Positions 1 to 10,514 are shown, numbered from the stretch's first letter. The stretch: 64,000 nt of DNA from an uncultured Vibrio sp. (GCF_963675395.1 NZ_OY776223.1:1736001-1800000), one strand, 5' to 3'. The notes: generated by a model not told the origin, from the sequence alone. A program made the numbers and translations.

Positions 1-789
1 AACTTCGAAGGTGGTTGTTACGCGAAGACCATCAAACTGTCGAAAGAAGCAGAGCCTGATATCTACAACGCTATCCGCCGCGACGCGCTGCTGGAAAACG
101 TAACGGTACGTAACGATGGCTCTATCGACTTTGATGATGGCTCTAAGACAGAGAACACTCGTGTTTCTTACCCGCTTTACCACATTGAAAACATCGTTAA
201 GCCAGTATCGAAAGGTGGTCACGCGAATAAAGTGATCTTCCTGTCAGCTGACGCGTTTGGTGTACTTCCTCCGGTATCGAAACTGACGCCAGAGCAAACC
301 AAGTACCACTTCCTGTCTGGCTTTACTGCCAAACTAGCAGGTACAGAGCGCGGTATCACTGAGCCGACGCCAACTTTCTCTGCATGTTTTGGCGCGGCGT
401 TCCTAACGCTTCACCCAACTAAGTACGCAGAAGTACTGGTTAAACGTATGGAAGCAGCAGGTGCAGAAGCTTACCTGGTTAACACTGGTTGGAATGGTAG
501 CGGTAAACGTATCTCTATTCAGGATACACGCGGCATCATTGATGCGATCCTAGATGGCTCAATTGAAGATGCAGCAACGAAGCACATCCCAATCTTCAAC
601 CTTGAAGTACCAACTTCACTACCAGGTGTCGATCCAAGCATTCTTGATCCACGTGATACTTACGTTGACCCTCTACAATGGGAAAGCAAAGCGAAAGATC
701 TGGCAGAACGCTTTATCAATAACTTTGATAAATACACAGACAACGCCGAAGGTAAATCTCTGGTTGCTGCTGGTCCACAGCTTGACTAA
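1..789 (+). CDS. pckA: Phosphoenolpyruvate carboxykinase (ATP), C-terminal part
   Basis: Converts oxaloacetate and ATP to phosphoenolpyruvate, CO2 and ADP, the entry step of gluconeogenesis in the cytoplasm. The reading frame is open from base 1, so the 5' half lies outside the window; the 262 visible codons are about half of the usual ~540. Visible family segments are ENTRVSYP, the [15 protein letters not shown] block, [12 protein letters not shown] and [11 protein letters not shown], which carry conserved substrate- and nucleotide-binding arginines. The P-loop-like kinase motif is expected upstream and cannot be seen. The end at VAAGPQLD is the normal family C-terminus. A strong hairpin terminator follows 50 bases later. 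Confidence 0.97.
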   Translation, partial: NFEGGCYAKTIKLSKEAEPDIYNAIRRDALLENVTVRNDGSIDFDDGSKTENTRVSYPLYHIENIVKPVSKGGHANKVIFLSADAFGVLPPVSKLTPEQTKYHFLSGFTAKLAGTERGITEPTPTFSACFGAAFLTLHPTKYAEVLVKRMEAAGAEAYLVNTGWNGSGKRISIQDTRGIIDAILDGSIEDAATKHIPIFNLEVPTSLPGVDPSILDPRDTYVDPLQWESKAKDLAERFINNFDKYTDNAEGKSLVAAGPQLD

Positions 790-840
790 TGTTGTGCGAA
801 AACCCGGTCGAGAGTGACTTGGTTACCAAAATATTCTACA

Positions 841-865
841 AGCCCCTCTTTTGAGGGGCTTTTTA
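841..865 (+). terminator. Rho-independent terminator of pckA
   Basis: An 8-bp GC-rich stem (AGCCCCTC / GAGGGGCT) with a four-base loop is followed by a run of T. It lies between pckA and the AsmA-like gene, which argues that the latter does not start upstream of it. Confidence 0.9.
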
Positions 866-933
866 TTGAATCCCACCTAATATTGATACAAGCTAAAGCA
901 GGTTTCCCTACTTTTACGCAGGTTCTGGCAAGG

Positions 934-2835
934 ATGAAAACAGCGCTTCGAATTCTAATTCTGTTACTTGTATTACTGATTGCTATCCCAGCAACCGTTA
1001 TAGCGCTGCTTACGACCTCTTACGCTAACCAAACCTGGGGCTTTATTTCACAGCATCTGAACCTGCCTGTTCAGGCAGATAAGGTGTATTACGACTTTCC
1101 CTACCACCTCTCTGTGCAAGGCATTCGAACTAAAAACGAACGTGTTTCCTACATTGAACAAGTCGATATGTGGCTGAACCCAGATGTGCGTCGTGATGGC
1201 AAGTGGATTGTCGATAGTTTGCTTATCGATGGTGTGAGCCTACAAAACGGGATACCTGCCTTACCCGACCTCAGCACGGTACTGTTCCACCAACTGGCAG
1301 TTAAGAATATTGAATACTCCAACAACCAATTAGTGGTCAATGGGTTAAACGTTCAAGTTCAAACGCCTGATTGGCATAACAGCCCATATGTAGTGCCTTA
1401 TGGTGAAATACAGCTATCAGCGGCTCAAATATACTGGAACGGTGAAGCTTTCGATAATGTCTTACTTGATGTGGATTATCGTTCTGAAAACAGCACACTC
1501 TACGGCTCTTCGTTTAAATGGCGAGGCAGTCAGGTTTCTGGTCAGGGTGAGCAATACCCTCAAGGCTGGTCTTTGGTTAATGTCACCCTCGACAAGCTTA
1601 AAATAAACAATACGCAGCTGAAATCTCTGCTTGCGAAGCCATGGCAAGAGATACCATTCAAGATCAGCCACATAAATAGCCTCGACCTGTTGAATGCTGA
1701 TATTGAATGGGGAGATTGGCACTGGCAAAATTTAGAGCTTTCGCTGGAAGATGCTGCGCTTCCGCTCTCGCTTTGGCACACACAAGCTCAGATATCTCTT
1801 CAAGCCGACAGTGTTCGCTTTCAGGACCAGACCGCGATAGAACCACGCTTAAGCGCGACAATGACGCCCGGTCAGATCGATCTGAAAGAGCTCTACTTAG
1901 ACTGGCAACAAGGTCGTGTTCAGGTTTCGGGGCAATTCCAGCCAACCCAATGGCAGATAGAAACTGCCTCAATTCAGGGCTTAAAATGGGCAATACAGCC
2001 AGACGAAAGCTCTGATTGGTGGCAAGCGACGACTAACGAACTAAGAGAGGTCACGATAGACCAGCTTGATATCGAACACAGCCAGATCATTCAGATATCA
2101 CAGCAACCCTATTGGCAGGTTTCAGGACTGAATTTAGAAGGTCGCCAACTTGAAATCAAACGCTTAGGAACGCGTTGGGCAGTTTGGAATGGCAATTTAG
2201 ACCTCAGCGTCGTCAACGCCAGTTATGATCAGTTGTTTACAACTCATGCTGCGCTTTCAACACAAAGCGACAATGGGCTGTGGCAACTGACTCGTTTGTT
2301 TGCACCATTAAAGCAAGGGTATATCGAAGGTTACGGGCAGATTGATGTCAGCACCACCAGCCAACCATGGACACTAAACTTAAATGCAGATGGTATCCCT
2401 TTGCTACTGTTCCACACTTATCTGCCTGACGTATTAGCCGTAGAAGGTTTTTCCGACCTTAACCTTGAGCTGCAGGGCCTGGCTGGAGATTACAATATGC
2501 TGGCGTACAGCTTAACCGGTGATGTCGAAGCCAATTTACGTGAAACAACGCTGCGTTCACAGGCAGATAAGTCACTTAAACCCATCACATTATCTCCCAT
2601 CCGTCTGCAAGCGCAACGTGGGGAAGTCGTTATGCAACCAGTCACCATTGCAGGTACTGCTATCAAAGGTAAACTATCTGGCGCTTTCGATCTGGCTAAC
2701 AATCCACTAAGCGGAATAGAGTATCAACTGCAAGAGCAATGCGGCTTGATTACTGGTGACCTTTTCAGCCCTGAACCCGCGACGAATAAGTGCATTAAAC
2801 TTAACAAAAAACCAAGCAATACCACCGCAAGATAA
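934..2835 (+). CDS. AsmA-like membrane-anchored protein, probably frameshifted at its 3' end
   Basis: A 633-residue protein with an N-terminal membrane segment (about residues 4-26) and a long beta-rich periplasmic body, the layout of AsmA-family proteins, which span or contact the periplasm and are linked to phospholipid transport and outer-membrane homeostasis. I chose the ATG at 934. The frame is open from 814, but an earlier start would put the pckA terminator inside the gene and add a non-signal-like leader. The frame stops at 2835 just after a run of six A at 2806-2811. Another frame continues with a very acidic, coding-like tail to 2998, so the native protein may be about 687 residues. 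Family assignment is from overall features, not a search. Confidence 0.7.
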   Translation: MKTALRILILLLVLLIAIPATVIALLTTSYANQTWGFISQHLNLPVQADKVYYDFPYHLSVQGIRTKNERVSYIEQVDMWLNPDVRRDGKWIVDSLLIDGVSLQNGIPALPDLSTVLFHQLAVKNIEYSNNQLVVNGLNVQVQTPDWHNSPYVVPYGEIQLSAAQIYWNGEAFDNVLLDVDYRSENSTLYGSSFKWRGSQVSGQGEQYPQGWSLVNVTLDKLKINNTQLKSLLAKPWQEIPFKISHINSLDLLNADIEWGDWHWQNLELSLEDAALPLSLWHTQAQISLQADSVRFQDQTAIEPRLSATMTPGQIDLKELYLDWQQGRVQVSGQFQPTQWQIETASIQGLKWAIQPDESSDWWQATTNELREVTIDQLDIEHSQIIQISQQPYWQVSGLNLEGRQLEIKRLGTRWAVWNGNLDLSVVNASYDQLFTTHAALSTQSDNGLWQLTRLFAPLKQGYIEGYGQIDVSTTSQPWTLNLNADGIPLLLFHTYLPDVLAVEGFSDLNLELQGLAGDYNMLAYSLTGDVEANLRETTLRSQADKSLKPITLSPIRLQAQRGEVVMQPVTIAGTAIKGKLSGAFDLANNPLSGIEYQLQEQCGLITGDLFSPEPATNKCIKLNKKPSNTTAR

Positions 2836-2998
2836 CGCCGTATTATCGGAGTCGGAGCAAGAAACAACCGAGCCTGCAGCCCCAATTTCGGAAATCAATC
2901 TCGAGCTGCAGGAAGAAGAGTTGGTGGAAGAAATCACAGAAGAAGATGAACCGACAATAACGGATATTACCAGCGACGAAGCGTTAACAGCTGAGTAG
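2812..2998 (+). other. Acidic coding-like tail in a shifted frame, likely the displaced C-terminus of the AsmA-like gene
   Basis: Removing one A from the six-A run at 2806-2811 joins the AsmA-like frame to this frame, which reads through NQAIPPQDNAV and a glutamate-rich stretch to a TAG at 2996-2998. The segment is dominated by Glu, Asp and Thr with GAA/GAG codons throughout, and it ends tail to tail with yiiD, overlapping it by 15 bases. An independent gene is less likely, because its only ATG-type start lies inside the upstream gene with no visible ribosome site. Confidence 0.5.
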
Positions 2999-3901
2999 TT
3001 TTGAGTAATTAGGTATCAGCATGTAGGTTCCGACAAAATCGACGGCTGGTGTGTCACCACTATAAATCACCACATGTATCACGATACGCGCTTTACGACC
3101 TGACTTCAGGCGATCCAAGTCGCCACTGATGCCATCAAGTGACGTGCTGGCGACAGGGTTTTGTTCAACGGGTTGGCGATAACGAATAGAACTGTCTGCG
3201 AGAACAATATCACCATGCAGACCACGCTCTTTAAGTAGTAGCCAAGTCATTCCCCACCCGGTCAATGTCGCCAAGGTAAAAGCAGAGCCAGCAAACATCG
3301 TATTGTGAGGGTTCAGGTTCGGATTAAGCTGGGCACAGCATTCAAATTGATAACCCGTGTATTGATTGATTTTTATCCCCATCTTGTCGCTGATCGGGAT
3401 CTGCTCTTCCCAACGCTTCTGTAGCTCCGTACACCATTCAGGGCGTCGCAATACATTAGCCATCGGATCTAATGGCTTAACCATTTGCTGGTGACGCACC
3501 GGGCCTCGTTCATCAGTCAATTCGCCACGACGCTCAAAACCACTTTTCTCATAGAACGCAATCGCATCTTCACGGGCATTACATACCAAGCGTTTCGCAC
3601 CTTCTTGGCGTGCCAGAGACTCCAGTGCCACTAACACTAATGAGCCCATGCCTTTACCACGGCGATTACTTTTTACCGCCATGTAGCGAATTTGGCCGTC
3701 ATTGTCTGGCGTAATATATAGTCGCCCAATCGCCATTGGTCGACCACGGCCATCCACGATCATACGGTGGTGACTCATACCATCGTATTCATCACGCTCC
3801 GACCCAATTGGCATTTGCCACGGCTCACGCAACATCTGCCAGCGGAACTGATAATACTTGTTAAGCTGGTTTTCGGTTTTTGGAGTAATGAGTTTGAACA
3901 T
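2984..3901 (-). CDS. yiiD: GNAT acetyltransferase / hotdog thioesterase-like fusion (YiiD/FabY family)
   Basis: A 305-residue two-domain protein. Residues ~1-140 form a GNAT fold with the acetyl-CoA loop VKSNRRGKGMGS. Residues ~155-300 are the YiiD C-terminal hotdog domain, with the N-P-H-N-T-M-F-A-G-S stretch typical of that family. E. coli YiiD/FabY is linked to fatty-acid initiation and has been described as a malonyl-ACP decarboxylase; that role is family knowledge, not visible here. Neighbours dtd and yihY lie in the same order as in E. coli. It is probably cotranscribed with them, although 107 bases separate it from dtd. Confidence 0.85.
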   Translation of the reverse strand: MFKLITPKTENQLNKYYQFRWQMLREPWQMPIGSERDEYDGMSHHRMIVDGRGRPMAIGRLYITPDNDGQIRYMAVKSNRRGKGMGSLVLVALESLARQEGAKRLVCNAREDAIAFYEKSGFERRGELTDERGPVRHQQMVKPLDPMANVLRRPEWCTELQKRWEEQIPISDKMGIKINQYTGYQFECCAQLNPNLNPHNTMFAGSAFTLATLTGWGMTWLLLKERGLHGDIVLADSSIRYRQPVEQNPVASTSLDGISGDLDRLKSGRKARIVIHVVIYSGDTPAVDFVGTYMLIPNYSKLLSC

Positions 3902-4008
3902 ATCATTCCTTTGAAAGAACTAAACAAATAAATGTCAGAGAAAATAACGCCAAGCCAATTCCATGAGCTTGGAGTTAAAGCTTAGACCATGAAGATTGTG
4001 TTTCCAGA

Positions 4009-4443
4009 TTAGACCTGTAACCAGAAAGTCACTGGGCCGTCATTAATTAATGACACTTTCATATCGGCAGCGAAACGGCCACGCTGGGTAGGCAGAACCT
4101 GTTCGCATAAGTCAGAAAAGTAATCATACAGACGTTCTGCATCCGCCGGGTGGGCGCCTCGAGAAAAACCAGCGCGAGTCCCTTTTTTGGTATCCGCTGG
4201 CAGAGTGAATTGAGAAACCACTAACACCTTACCTTCCACCTGTTTGACGTTAAGGTTCATTTTACCTTCTTCGTCTTCAAAGACACGGTAGGTGGTCACA
4301 CGCTCCATCAAACGCTTAGCCTTGGCTTCATCATCGTCTTTCTCTACACCAAGCAGAACCAGTAAACCTTGATCGATTTCACCCACTACTTCACCATCAA
4401 CGCGGACGGCAGCTTCACTGACTCGTTGAATTAGAGCTATCAC
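4009..4443 (-). CDS. dtd: D-aminoacyl-tRNA deacylase
   Basis: Hydrolyses D-amino acids (and glycine mischarged on tRNA-Ala) from tRNA, keeping D-residues out of translation. The 144-residue length is exactly that of the family. Both active-site signatures are present: SQFTL at residues 77-81 and GPVT at 136-139. The start ATG lies inside the 3' end of yihY (29-base overlap), so translation of the two is probably coupled. Confidence 0.97.
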   Translation of the reverse strand: MIALIQRVSEAAVRVDGEVVGEIDQGLLVLLGVEKDDDEAKAKRLMERVTTYRVFEDEEGKMNLNVKQVEGKVLVVSQFTLPADTKKGTRAGFSRGAHPADAERLYDYFSDLCEQVLPTQRGRFAADMKVSLINDGPVTFWLQV

Positions 4444-5359
4444 TACGCTCGTTTCCTTTATTTGCTAACTGAGATTCAGCCACCGAGTGTATCATGTCTA
4501 GGTCTTCACTCCAGTGCTCTCGCTCACCCATCGCCGCAGTCACTTCCGCTCCTAACAGCACGATCATCCAGCACAAGTAAACCCAGACAAACAGAATCGG
4601 GATCGCGGCAAGCGCACCATAGATAAGCTGATAGGACGGGAACTGAGTAATGTACAAAGCGAAGCCTTTTTTGCTTAATTCAAACAGAACCGCTGCCAAC
4701 GCTGCGCCCACCGCCCCATGGCTAAGGTGTACTTTTTTGTTTGGCACCAAAATGTACAGACCTAAAAAAGCAAAGAAAGACAATAGCAAAGGCAACCAAC
4801 GCAAAAACAGGTTAAACGCGCCCGATAGGGTTGCGTTCTCCAGAATCTGAAGTGAGGTCACATAGGAGGTTGCGGCAATACTAGCACCGACCATGATTGG
4901 CCCGAGCGTCAGCACCATCCAGTACATAGAAAACGAAAACACAAAACGGCGCTTATCTTTCACTCGCCATATATAGTTCAGATTCTTATCGATGTTAGAG
5001 ATCAGCATCAATGCCGCGACAAATAAAAATCCACCACCCACCGCACTCATTTTACCTGTATTGGACACAAATTCTTGCAGGGCTATATGCACCGCCTCTC
5101 CAGATGCGGGCACAAAATTCTCGATGATATACCCTTGCAACACCTCACCGACATTCGCAAACACCGGGAATTTCGATAATATTGATAACAATACGGTTAG
5201 CATCGGCACGATGGACAACAGGGTGATATAAGCAAGGTAGCCCGCATTCACATTCACGCGATCGTGCGTCAAACGCTTAAGAAGATACTTAAAGAAAGCG
5301 ACGCAACTTGGCAATAGATTGCTCAATCTCGCCTTGTAACTCTCTGATAACTGGTTCAT
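4415..5359 (-). CDS. yihY: YihY/BrkB-family inner-membrane protein
   Basis: A 314-residue polytopic membrane protein with about six hydrophobic helices (roughly residues 35-60, 95-125, 140-165, 180-205, 215-235, 245-275) and an acidic, serine-rich cytoplasmic tail. The family was once called RNase BN (rbn) in error; its function is unknown. It heads the yihY-dtd-yiiD block. Its ATG lies only 34 bases from the likely start of the divergent lipoprotein gene, so its promoter must overlap that gene's 5' end. Confidence 0.92.
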   Translation of the reverse strand: MNQLSESYKARLSNLLPSCVAFFKYLLKRLTHDRVNVNAGYLAYITLLSIVPMLTVLLSILSKFPVFANVGEVLQGYIIENFVPASGEAVHIALQEFVSNTGKMSAVGGGFLFVAALMLISNIDKNLNYIWRVKDKRRFVFSFSMYWMVLTLGPIMVGASIAATSYVTSLQILENATLSGAFNLFLRWLPLLLSFFAFLGLYILVPNKKVHLSHGAVGAALAAVLFELSKKGFALYITQFPSYQLIYGALAAIPILFVWVYLCWMIVLLGAEVTAAMGEREHWSEDLDMIHSVAESQLANKGNERSDSSNSTSQ

Positions 5360-5393
5360 AGTTCATCTCATAATTAGCATCTTGGACATAAAA

Positions 5394-6035
5394 ATGCCTT
5401 ATTTACTAGCAATTGTACTATCAATTTTTACTTTAACAGGGTGTCAGTCTGCATATTATTCAGCAATGGAACAAGTGGGATACCATAAACGCAACATCAT
5501 GGTTGATCGTGTTGAAGACGCCAAAGAATCTCAACAAGACGCTCAGGAAGAGTTTACCAGTGCGCTTGAGGCTCTATCCGCTCTGACCAACTTTGATGGC
5601 GGTGAGCTGGAAGACGTTTACAACAACATAAACGACAAATATGAAGACAGTGAGAAAGCGGCGCAAGATGTCCGCGATCGTATCGCCGCCATCGAAGATG
5701 TATCAGATGCCCTGTTTGAAGAATGGCAGGACGAGCTCGACTTGTACACCAGCACAAAACTGCGTCGCTCCAGCGAGCAGAAGCTGCGTGAAACCAAAGC
5801 GTCTTACAAAACGATGCTCAGTGCGATGAAGCGTGCCGAACAAAAGATGACACCAGTTCTTAATACATTACGCGACAACACCTTGTATTTAAAACATAAC
5901 TTAAATGCGAGCGCCATTGGCTCTTTGCAAGGTGAATTCTCGAACCTAGAGCAAGACATTCAATATGCCATCAAGCAGATGAATGCCGCGATAGCGGAGT
6001 CAGACAAATTCTTGCAAAAGCTAAACCAAAAATAA
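5394..6035 (+). CDS. DUF2959 family lipoprotein
   Basis: A 213-residue predicted lipoprotein: the hydrophobic signal ends in the lipobox LTGC with Cys17. The body is almost entirely helical and charged (heptad-like segments at residues ~35-80, 90-140 and 150-210), typical of DUF2959 proteins of marine gammaproteobacteria, whose function is unknown. The frame is open from a TTG at 5382, but the ATG at 5394 gives a proper signal peptide and has a GGA ribosome-site core 7 bases upstream. It probably sits in the periplasm on one of the membranes. Confidence 0.85.
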   Translation: MPYLLAIVLSIFTLTGCQSAYYSAMEQVGYHKRNIMVDRVEDAKESQQDAQEEFTSALEALSALTNFDGGELEDVYNNINDKYEDSEKAAQDVRDRIAAIEDVSDALFEEWQDELDLYTSTKLRRSSEQKLRETKASYKTMLSAMKRAEQKMTPVLNTLRDNTLYLKHNLNASAIGSLQGEFSNLEQDIQYAIKQMNAAIAESDKFLQKLNQK

Positions 6036-6057
6036 AGCACTCGAACTTAACACCTCT

Positions 6058-6615
6058 TCATCTGGAGAGGTGTTGATTTTCTTCCTGACTGACTAAGCTG
6101 GTCACTCTTTGAACAAACCTTACTCTCTCCTCTATCGTTCCCCATGGTACTTCCACTACCTGATAACCGAGCTTAACGTAGGTGCTAACTAGGGTTTGAT
6201 GAATAAACAGCGCCTCTTCAAAACTGTGTGGGCGCACCTCATCTTGCACATAGATCGACGCCTCAGGTCGACAAGTCAGCACTTGACTATGGTACCCAGC
6301 ACTTTCTGTCACAAAGTCTAAGTCTATATCACAATCGCCAACTCGCAGGTAAGCAATGATGTCTGGGATCGCGCGATCAACAAACGCCACCTCGTGACTC
6401 TGCGCCTGCTGTTTCTGCTCGCTCATGAGCTCAAGGCACAATCTGGCAAACTCAAGTAAGTTGTTCCAAGGTAAGATACCGCCTTCCAACTGGTTTTGCT
6501 GCTCTATTATGGTGCGAGAGCCTTCCGCAAAGGTCGCATAGCCCTGCTTACCCAAAGCGTTCAATAACGTCGTTTTACCAGCCCCCGGCCCACCAGTAAT
6601 CACTATTGGCTTCAT
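6058..6615 (-). CDS. Small P-loop ATPase (AAA_28-like)
   Basis: A 185-residue protein with a Walker A loop GGPGAGKT at residues 8-15 and a hydrophobic strand ending in an acidic pair (VAFVDRAIPD) that could serve as Walker B. It resembles the small predicted ATPases or kinases grouped as AAA_28; no substrate is known to me. It lies downstream of typA in the same direction but after a typA terminator, with its ATG 24 bases beyond that hairpin, so it may rely on read-through or its own promoter. Confidence 0.75.
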   Translation of the reverse strand: MKPIVITGGPGAGKTTLLNALGKQGYATFAEGSRTIIEQQNQLEGGILPWNNLLEFARLCLELMSEQKQQAQSHEVAFVDRAIPDIIAYLRVGDCDIDLDFVTESAGYHSQVLTCRPEASIYVQDEVRPHSFEEALFIHQTLVSTYVKLGYQVVEVPWGTIEERVRFVQRVTSLVSQEENQHLSR

Positions 6616-6639
6616 TGCCGTTTTCCTTTCCTTAAATAC

Positions 6640-6668
6640 AAAAAGCCCCGAGCATAACCCGGGGCTTC
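6640..6668 (-). terminator. Terminator of typA
   Basis: On the minus strand AAGCCCCG and CGGGGCTT pair across an 8-12 base loop and are followed by a T run. It is placed 28 bases after the typA stop. Confidence 0.88.
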
Positions 6669-6695
6669 CTAATTACTTGGATCCGTTACAGCAGA

Positions 6696-8525
6696 TTATT
6701 TCGCTGAACGTGAAGCACGCTTACGATCGCTTTCCGTTAGGAACTTCTTACGGATACGGATGCTTTCAGGTGTTACTTCTACTAGTTCATCATCATCGAT
6801 GAATTCTAGTGCTTGCTCAAGAGTCATCTTGATTGGCGGAGTAAGAACCTGTGCATCATCAGTACCAGAAGCACGAACGTTAGTTAGCTGCTTACCTTTC
6901 AGTGCGTTTACTGTTAGGTCATTGTCGCGGCTGTGAATACCGATAACCATGCCTTCGTAAACTTCTACACCGTGACCGATGAATAGGCGACCACGCTCTT
7001 GAAGGTTAAACAGTGCGTTGGTTAGCGCTTTACCCATCGCGTTTGCGATTAGTACACCATTCACACGTTGACCAATGTTACCGCCTTTGTGAGGGCCGTA
7101 GTGATCAAATGTATGGTAAAGAAGACCAGAACCTGAAGTCAGCGTCATGAATTCCGTTTGGAAACCGATCAGACCACGAGATGGCATAACGAAGTCCATA
7201 CGTACACGGCCTTTACCATCTGGAGACATGTCTTTCAGCTCACCTTTACGTAGGCCGATGTTCTCCATGATGCCGCCTTGGTGCTCTTCCATTACGTCGA
7301 TAGTTACCGTTTCGAACGGTTCCATCAACTGACCATCTTCTTCTTTGATGATTACTTCTGGACGAGATACCGCTAGCTCAAAGCCTTCACGACGCATATT
7401 TTCGATCAGGATAGACAGGTGAAGTTCACCACGGCCTGATACGCGGAATTTGTCTGGATCGTCAGTTTGCTCTACGCGTAGCGCAACGTTGTGTACCAGT
7501 TCCTTCTCTAGACGCTCAAGGATGTTACGTGAAGTTACGAACTTACCTTCTTTACCCGCAAATGGAGACGTGTTTACCTGGAACGTCATCGTTACTGTTG
7601 GTTCATCAACAGAAAGTGCAGGTAACGCTTCTACCGCGTTTTGCGCACAGATAGTGTCAGAGATTTTTAACTCGCCAAGACCAGTGATTGCGATGATATC
7701 ACCCGCGTTAGCTTGATCAATGTCATGACGCTCTAGACCTAGGTAGCCCATTACAGTACCGACTTTACCGTTGCGAGTTTTACCATCAGCACCGATAATT
7801 GTTACTTGTTGGTTTGGCTTAACGCTACCACGAGTGACACGAGCAACACCGATAACACCCACGTAAGAGCTGTAGTCTAGCTGAGAAACTTGCATCTGTA
7901 GTGGACCGTCTAGGTCAACTTCTGGTGCTGCTACTTCTTCAACGATAGTTTGGAATAGTGCTTCCATGTCTTCGCCAGTTTCGCCTTCTTCTAGAGAAGC
8001 CCAACCGTTAAGCGCTGATGCGTAAACCACTTTAAAGTCTAGCTGTTCGTCGGTTGCACCTAGGTTGTCGAATAGGTCGAACACTTGGTCCATAACCCAG
8101 TCAGGACGAGCGCCTGGGCGGTCGATCTTGTTGATTACAACGATTGGCTTAAGACCATGAGCAAACGCTTTTTGCGTTACAAAACGAGTTTGCGGCATTG
8201 GGCCGTCAACTGCGTCAACGATAAGTAGTACAGAGTCTACCATCGACATGATACGTTCTACTTCACCACCGAAGTCCGCGTGTCCCGGAGTATCTACGAT
8301 GTTGATACGGTAATCGTTCCAGTTAATTGCTGTGTTTTTAGCAAGAATGGTAATACCGCGCTCTTTCTCGATGTCGTTCGAGTCCATGACTCGCTCTTCA
8401 GCTTCACCGCGAGACTCAAGCGTGCCTGATTGTTGTAGCAGCTTGTCAACCAACGTTGTTTTACCGTGGTCAACGTGCGCGATAATCGCGATATTTCTTA
8501 ATTTATCAATCTGTGGAGTAGCCAT
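6696..8525 (-). CDS. typA: Ribosome-associated GTPase TypA/BipA
   Basis: A 609-residue translational GTPase related to EF-G, needed for 50S assembly at low temperature and for stress and virulence traits. Visible elements are G1 AHVDHGKT at residues 16-23, the switch region around KERGIT, G3 DTPGH, G4 NKID and G5 SAL, then the domain II, EF-G III-like and BipA-specific C-terminal domains; the length is normal. It is transcribed away from glnA, as in enterobacteria where the two genes are divergent neighbours. Confidence 0.98.
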   Translation of the reverse strand: MATPQIDKLRNIAIIAHVDHGKTTLVDKLLQQSGTLESRGEAEERVMDSNDIEKERGITILAKNTAINWNDYRINIVDTPGHADFGGEVERIMSMVDSVLLIVDAVDGPMPQTRFVTQKAFAHGLKPIVVINKIDRPGARPDWVMDQVFDLFDNLGATDEQLDFKVVYASALNGWASLEEGETGEDMEALFQTIVEEVAAPEVDLDGPLQMQVSQLDYSSYVGVIGVARVTRGSVKPNQQVTIIGADGKTRNGKVGTVMGYLGLERHDIDQANAGDIIAITGLGELKISDTICAQNAVEALPALSVDEPTVTMTFQVNTSPFAGKEGKFVTSRNILERLEKELVHNVALRVEQTDDPDKFRVSGRGELHLSILIENMRREGFELAVSRPEVIIKEEDGQLMEPFETVTIDVMEEHQGGIMENIGLRKGELKDMSPDGKGRVRMDFVMPSRGLIGFQTEFMTLTSGSGLLYHTFDHYGPHKGGNIGQRVNGVLIANAMGKALTNALFNLQERGRLFIGHGVEVYEGMVIGIHSRDNDLTVNALKGKQLTNVRASGTDDAQVLTPPIKMTLEQALEFIDDDELVEVTPESIRIRKKFLTESDRKRASRSAK

Positions 8526-8824
8526 GGATATTGATTCACTTAGATAGATGAAATGCCACCATGCTAAGAACAGGTGCTCTCTGGCGACATTTGCTGATTA
8601 AAAAAACGGCCATAATGTACCAGATTTTAGCAAAAAGCCTAGAAATATGTGATCTACTCCTGAGCATTTCTTCAATTTATACGCTTAATGTACGCTTTAA
8701 TGTTCTGAGCGATGCCATGAAGTGAACTTTCTTTACTTCAACGTTCAATACAAATTGACTATTGCTTAAAAAATGGGCTGAATAAGCGATGTGGCTGTCA
8801 CATCGTGGTGCAATAAACATAAAC
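8526..8824. other. typA-glnA intergenic region, typA-proximal half
   Basis: About 300 bases with no convincing ORF. They should carry the typA promoter on the minus strand, but I cannot single out one pair of hexamers. A lone NtrC-type right half-site (TGGTGCA) occurs near 8806-8812, upstream of the strong NtrC site. Confidence 0.4.
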
Positions 8825-8877
8825 CGCACCACCAAGGTGCAACTAGGGATCATTATGGTGCAATGGTTTGCACCAAA
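8825..8877 (+). promoter_or_regulatory. NtrC-binding sites upstream of glnA
   Basis: A near-perfect NtrC dyad, GCACC-N5-GGTGC, occupies 8826-8840. Further half-sites follow: TGGTGCA at 8856-8862 and TGCACCA at 8869-8875, in an arrangement that can make two weaker sites. They lie about 75-125 bases upstream of the likely glnA start of transcription, the expected position of an enhancer for a sigma54 promoter. Confidence 0.8.
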
Positions 8878-8923
8878 CTAGAACCCAAAAACACAACCCA
8901 TTGAATTAAATGGAATATTTTTT

Positions 8924-8941
8924 TTGGCACGGTTCTAGCTT
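8924..8941 (+). promoter_or_regulatory. Sigma54 promoter of glnA
   Basis: TTGGCACG is followed by TAGCT with GG at 8926-8927 and GC at 8938-8939, exactly 12 bases apart as required for -24/-12 elements. Transcription should begin near 8950. The -12 element is TAGCT rather than the consensus TTGCA. Confidence 0.85.
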
Positions 8942-9063
8942 TAGAAAAAACAGCATCGGTTAATGAAAGTTTAGTTTGATTAATCAATGCCGAATTTAAT
9001 ATTGTAAAGAATAGTTCCTAAATCGAGCTTTTACCGCTTATATAACACTGGAGGTTATCCAAG

Positions 9064-10473
9064 ATGTCAGTAGAAAACGTTTTATCGCTGATCCAAGAAA
9101 ACGAAGTTAAGTTTGTTGACCTACGCTTCACAGATACAAAAGGTAAAGAGCAGCACATTTCGATTCCTGCTCACCAAATCGACGCAGACTTCTTCGAAGA
9201 AGGTAAAATGTTCGATGGTTCATCAGTTGCTGGCTGGAAAGGTATCAACGAATCAGACATGGTAATGATGCCGGATGCCTCATCAGCTGTGCTTGACCCT
9301 TTCACTGAAGACGCAACACTAAACATCCGTTGTGACATTCTAGAACCTGCGACAATGCAAGGTTACGACCGTGACCCACGTTCAATCGCAAAACGTGCAG
9401 AAGACTTCATGCGTTCAACGGGTGTTGCAGACACTGTACTTATCGGTCCTGAGCCAGAGTTCTTCCTATTTGACGACGTTAAATTCGCAACTGACATGTC
9501 AGGTTCTTTCTTCAAGATCGATGACGTAGAAGCGGCATGGAACACAGGTTCTGACTACGAAGAAGGTAACAAAGGTCACCGTCCTGGCGTTAAAGGCGGT
9601 TACTTCCCAGTAGCTCCAGTAGACTCATCTCAAGACATCCGTTCTGCAATGTGTCTAATCATGGAAGAAATGGGTCTAGTTGTTGAAGCACACCACCACG
9701 AAGTAGCAACTGCAGGTCAGAACGAAATCGCGACTCGTTTCAACACGCTAACAACTAAAGCTGACGAAATCCAAATCTACAAGTACGTTGTACACAACGT
9801 TGCGCACGCATTTGGTAAAACAGCGACATTCATGCCTAAACCACTCGTTGGCGACAACGGCAGCGGTATGCACGTTCACCAATCTCTAGCGAAAGACGGC
9901 GTTAACCTATTCGCTGGTGACAAGTACGGCGGTCTATCTGAAATGGCGCTTTACTACATCGGTGGTATCATCAAGCACGCTCGCGCAATCAACGCATTTG
10001 CTAACCCAGCAACTAACTCGTACAAGCGTCTTGTACCAGGCTTCGAAGCACCTGTTATGCTAGCTTACTCAGCGCGTAACCGCAGCGCTTCTATCCGTAT
10101 CCCAGTGGTACCAAGCCCGAAAGCACGTCGTATCGAAGTTCGTTTCGGTGACCCAGCAGCAAACCCATACCTATGTTTCGCAGCAATGCTAATGGCAGGT
10201 CTTGACGGTATCAAGAACAAGATCCACCCAGGCGAAGCAATGGATAAAGACCTTTACGATCTACCAGCTGAAGAAGCAGCAGAAATCCCAACTGTTGCAT
10301 ACTCACTGAAAGATGCACTAGCAGAACTAGATGCTGACCGTGAGTTCCTAACAGCAGGCGGCGTATTCTCTGATGACTTTATCGATTCTTACATCGACCT
10401 TAAAGCTCAGGACGTTGAGAAAGTAAACATGACAACTCACCCAGTTGAGTTCGAACTTTACTACTCTGTATAA
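9064..10473 (+). CDS. glnA: Glutamine synthetase, type I
   Basis: Forms glutamine from glutamate, ammonia and ATP in the cytoplasm as a dodecamer. The 469-residue length is that of GSI-beta enzymes. The adenylylation loop KDLYDLP is present with Tyr398, so activity should be controlled by GlnE-type adenylylation. Metal and ATP segments such as [19 protein letters not shown] and NRSASIRIP are intact. A GGAGG ribosome site precedes the ATG by 8 bases. The gene is driven by a sigma54/NtrC promoter and followed by the NtrB/NtrC two-component genes. Confidence 0.99.
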   Translation: MSVENVLSLIQENEVKFVDLRFTDTKGKEQHISIPAHQIDADFFEEGKMFDGSSVAGWKGINESDMVMMPDASSAVLDPFTEDATLNIRCDILEPATMQGYDRDPRSIAKRAEDFMRSTGVADTVLIGPEPEFFLFDDVKFATDMSGSFFKIDDVEAAWNTGSDYEEGNKGHRPGVKGGYFPVAPVDSSQDIRSAMCLIMEEMGLVVEAHHHEVATAGQNEIATRFNTLTTKADEIQIYKYVVHNVAHAFGKTATFMPKPLVGDNGSGMHVHQSLAKDGVNLFAGDKYGGLSEMALYYIGGIIKHARAINAFANPATNSYKRLVPGFEAPVMLAYSARNRSASIRIPVVPSPKARRIEVRFGDPAANPYLCFAAMLMAGLDGIKNKIHPGEAMDKDLYDLPAEEAAEIPTVAYSLKDALAELDADREFLTAGGVFSDDFIDSYIDLKAQDVEKVNMTTHPVEFELYYSV

Positions 10474-10514
10474 GGTCCAGACTGTGTAACATGTAAACAC
10501 AGTAGCAAATTATT

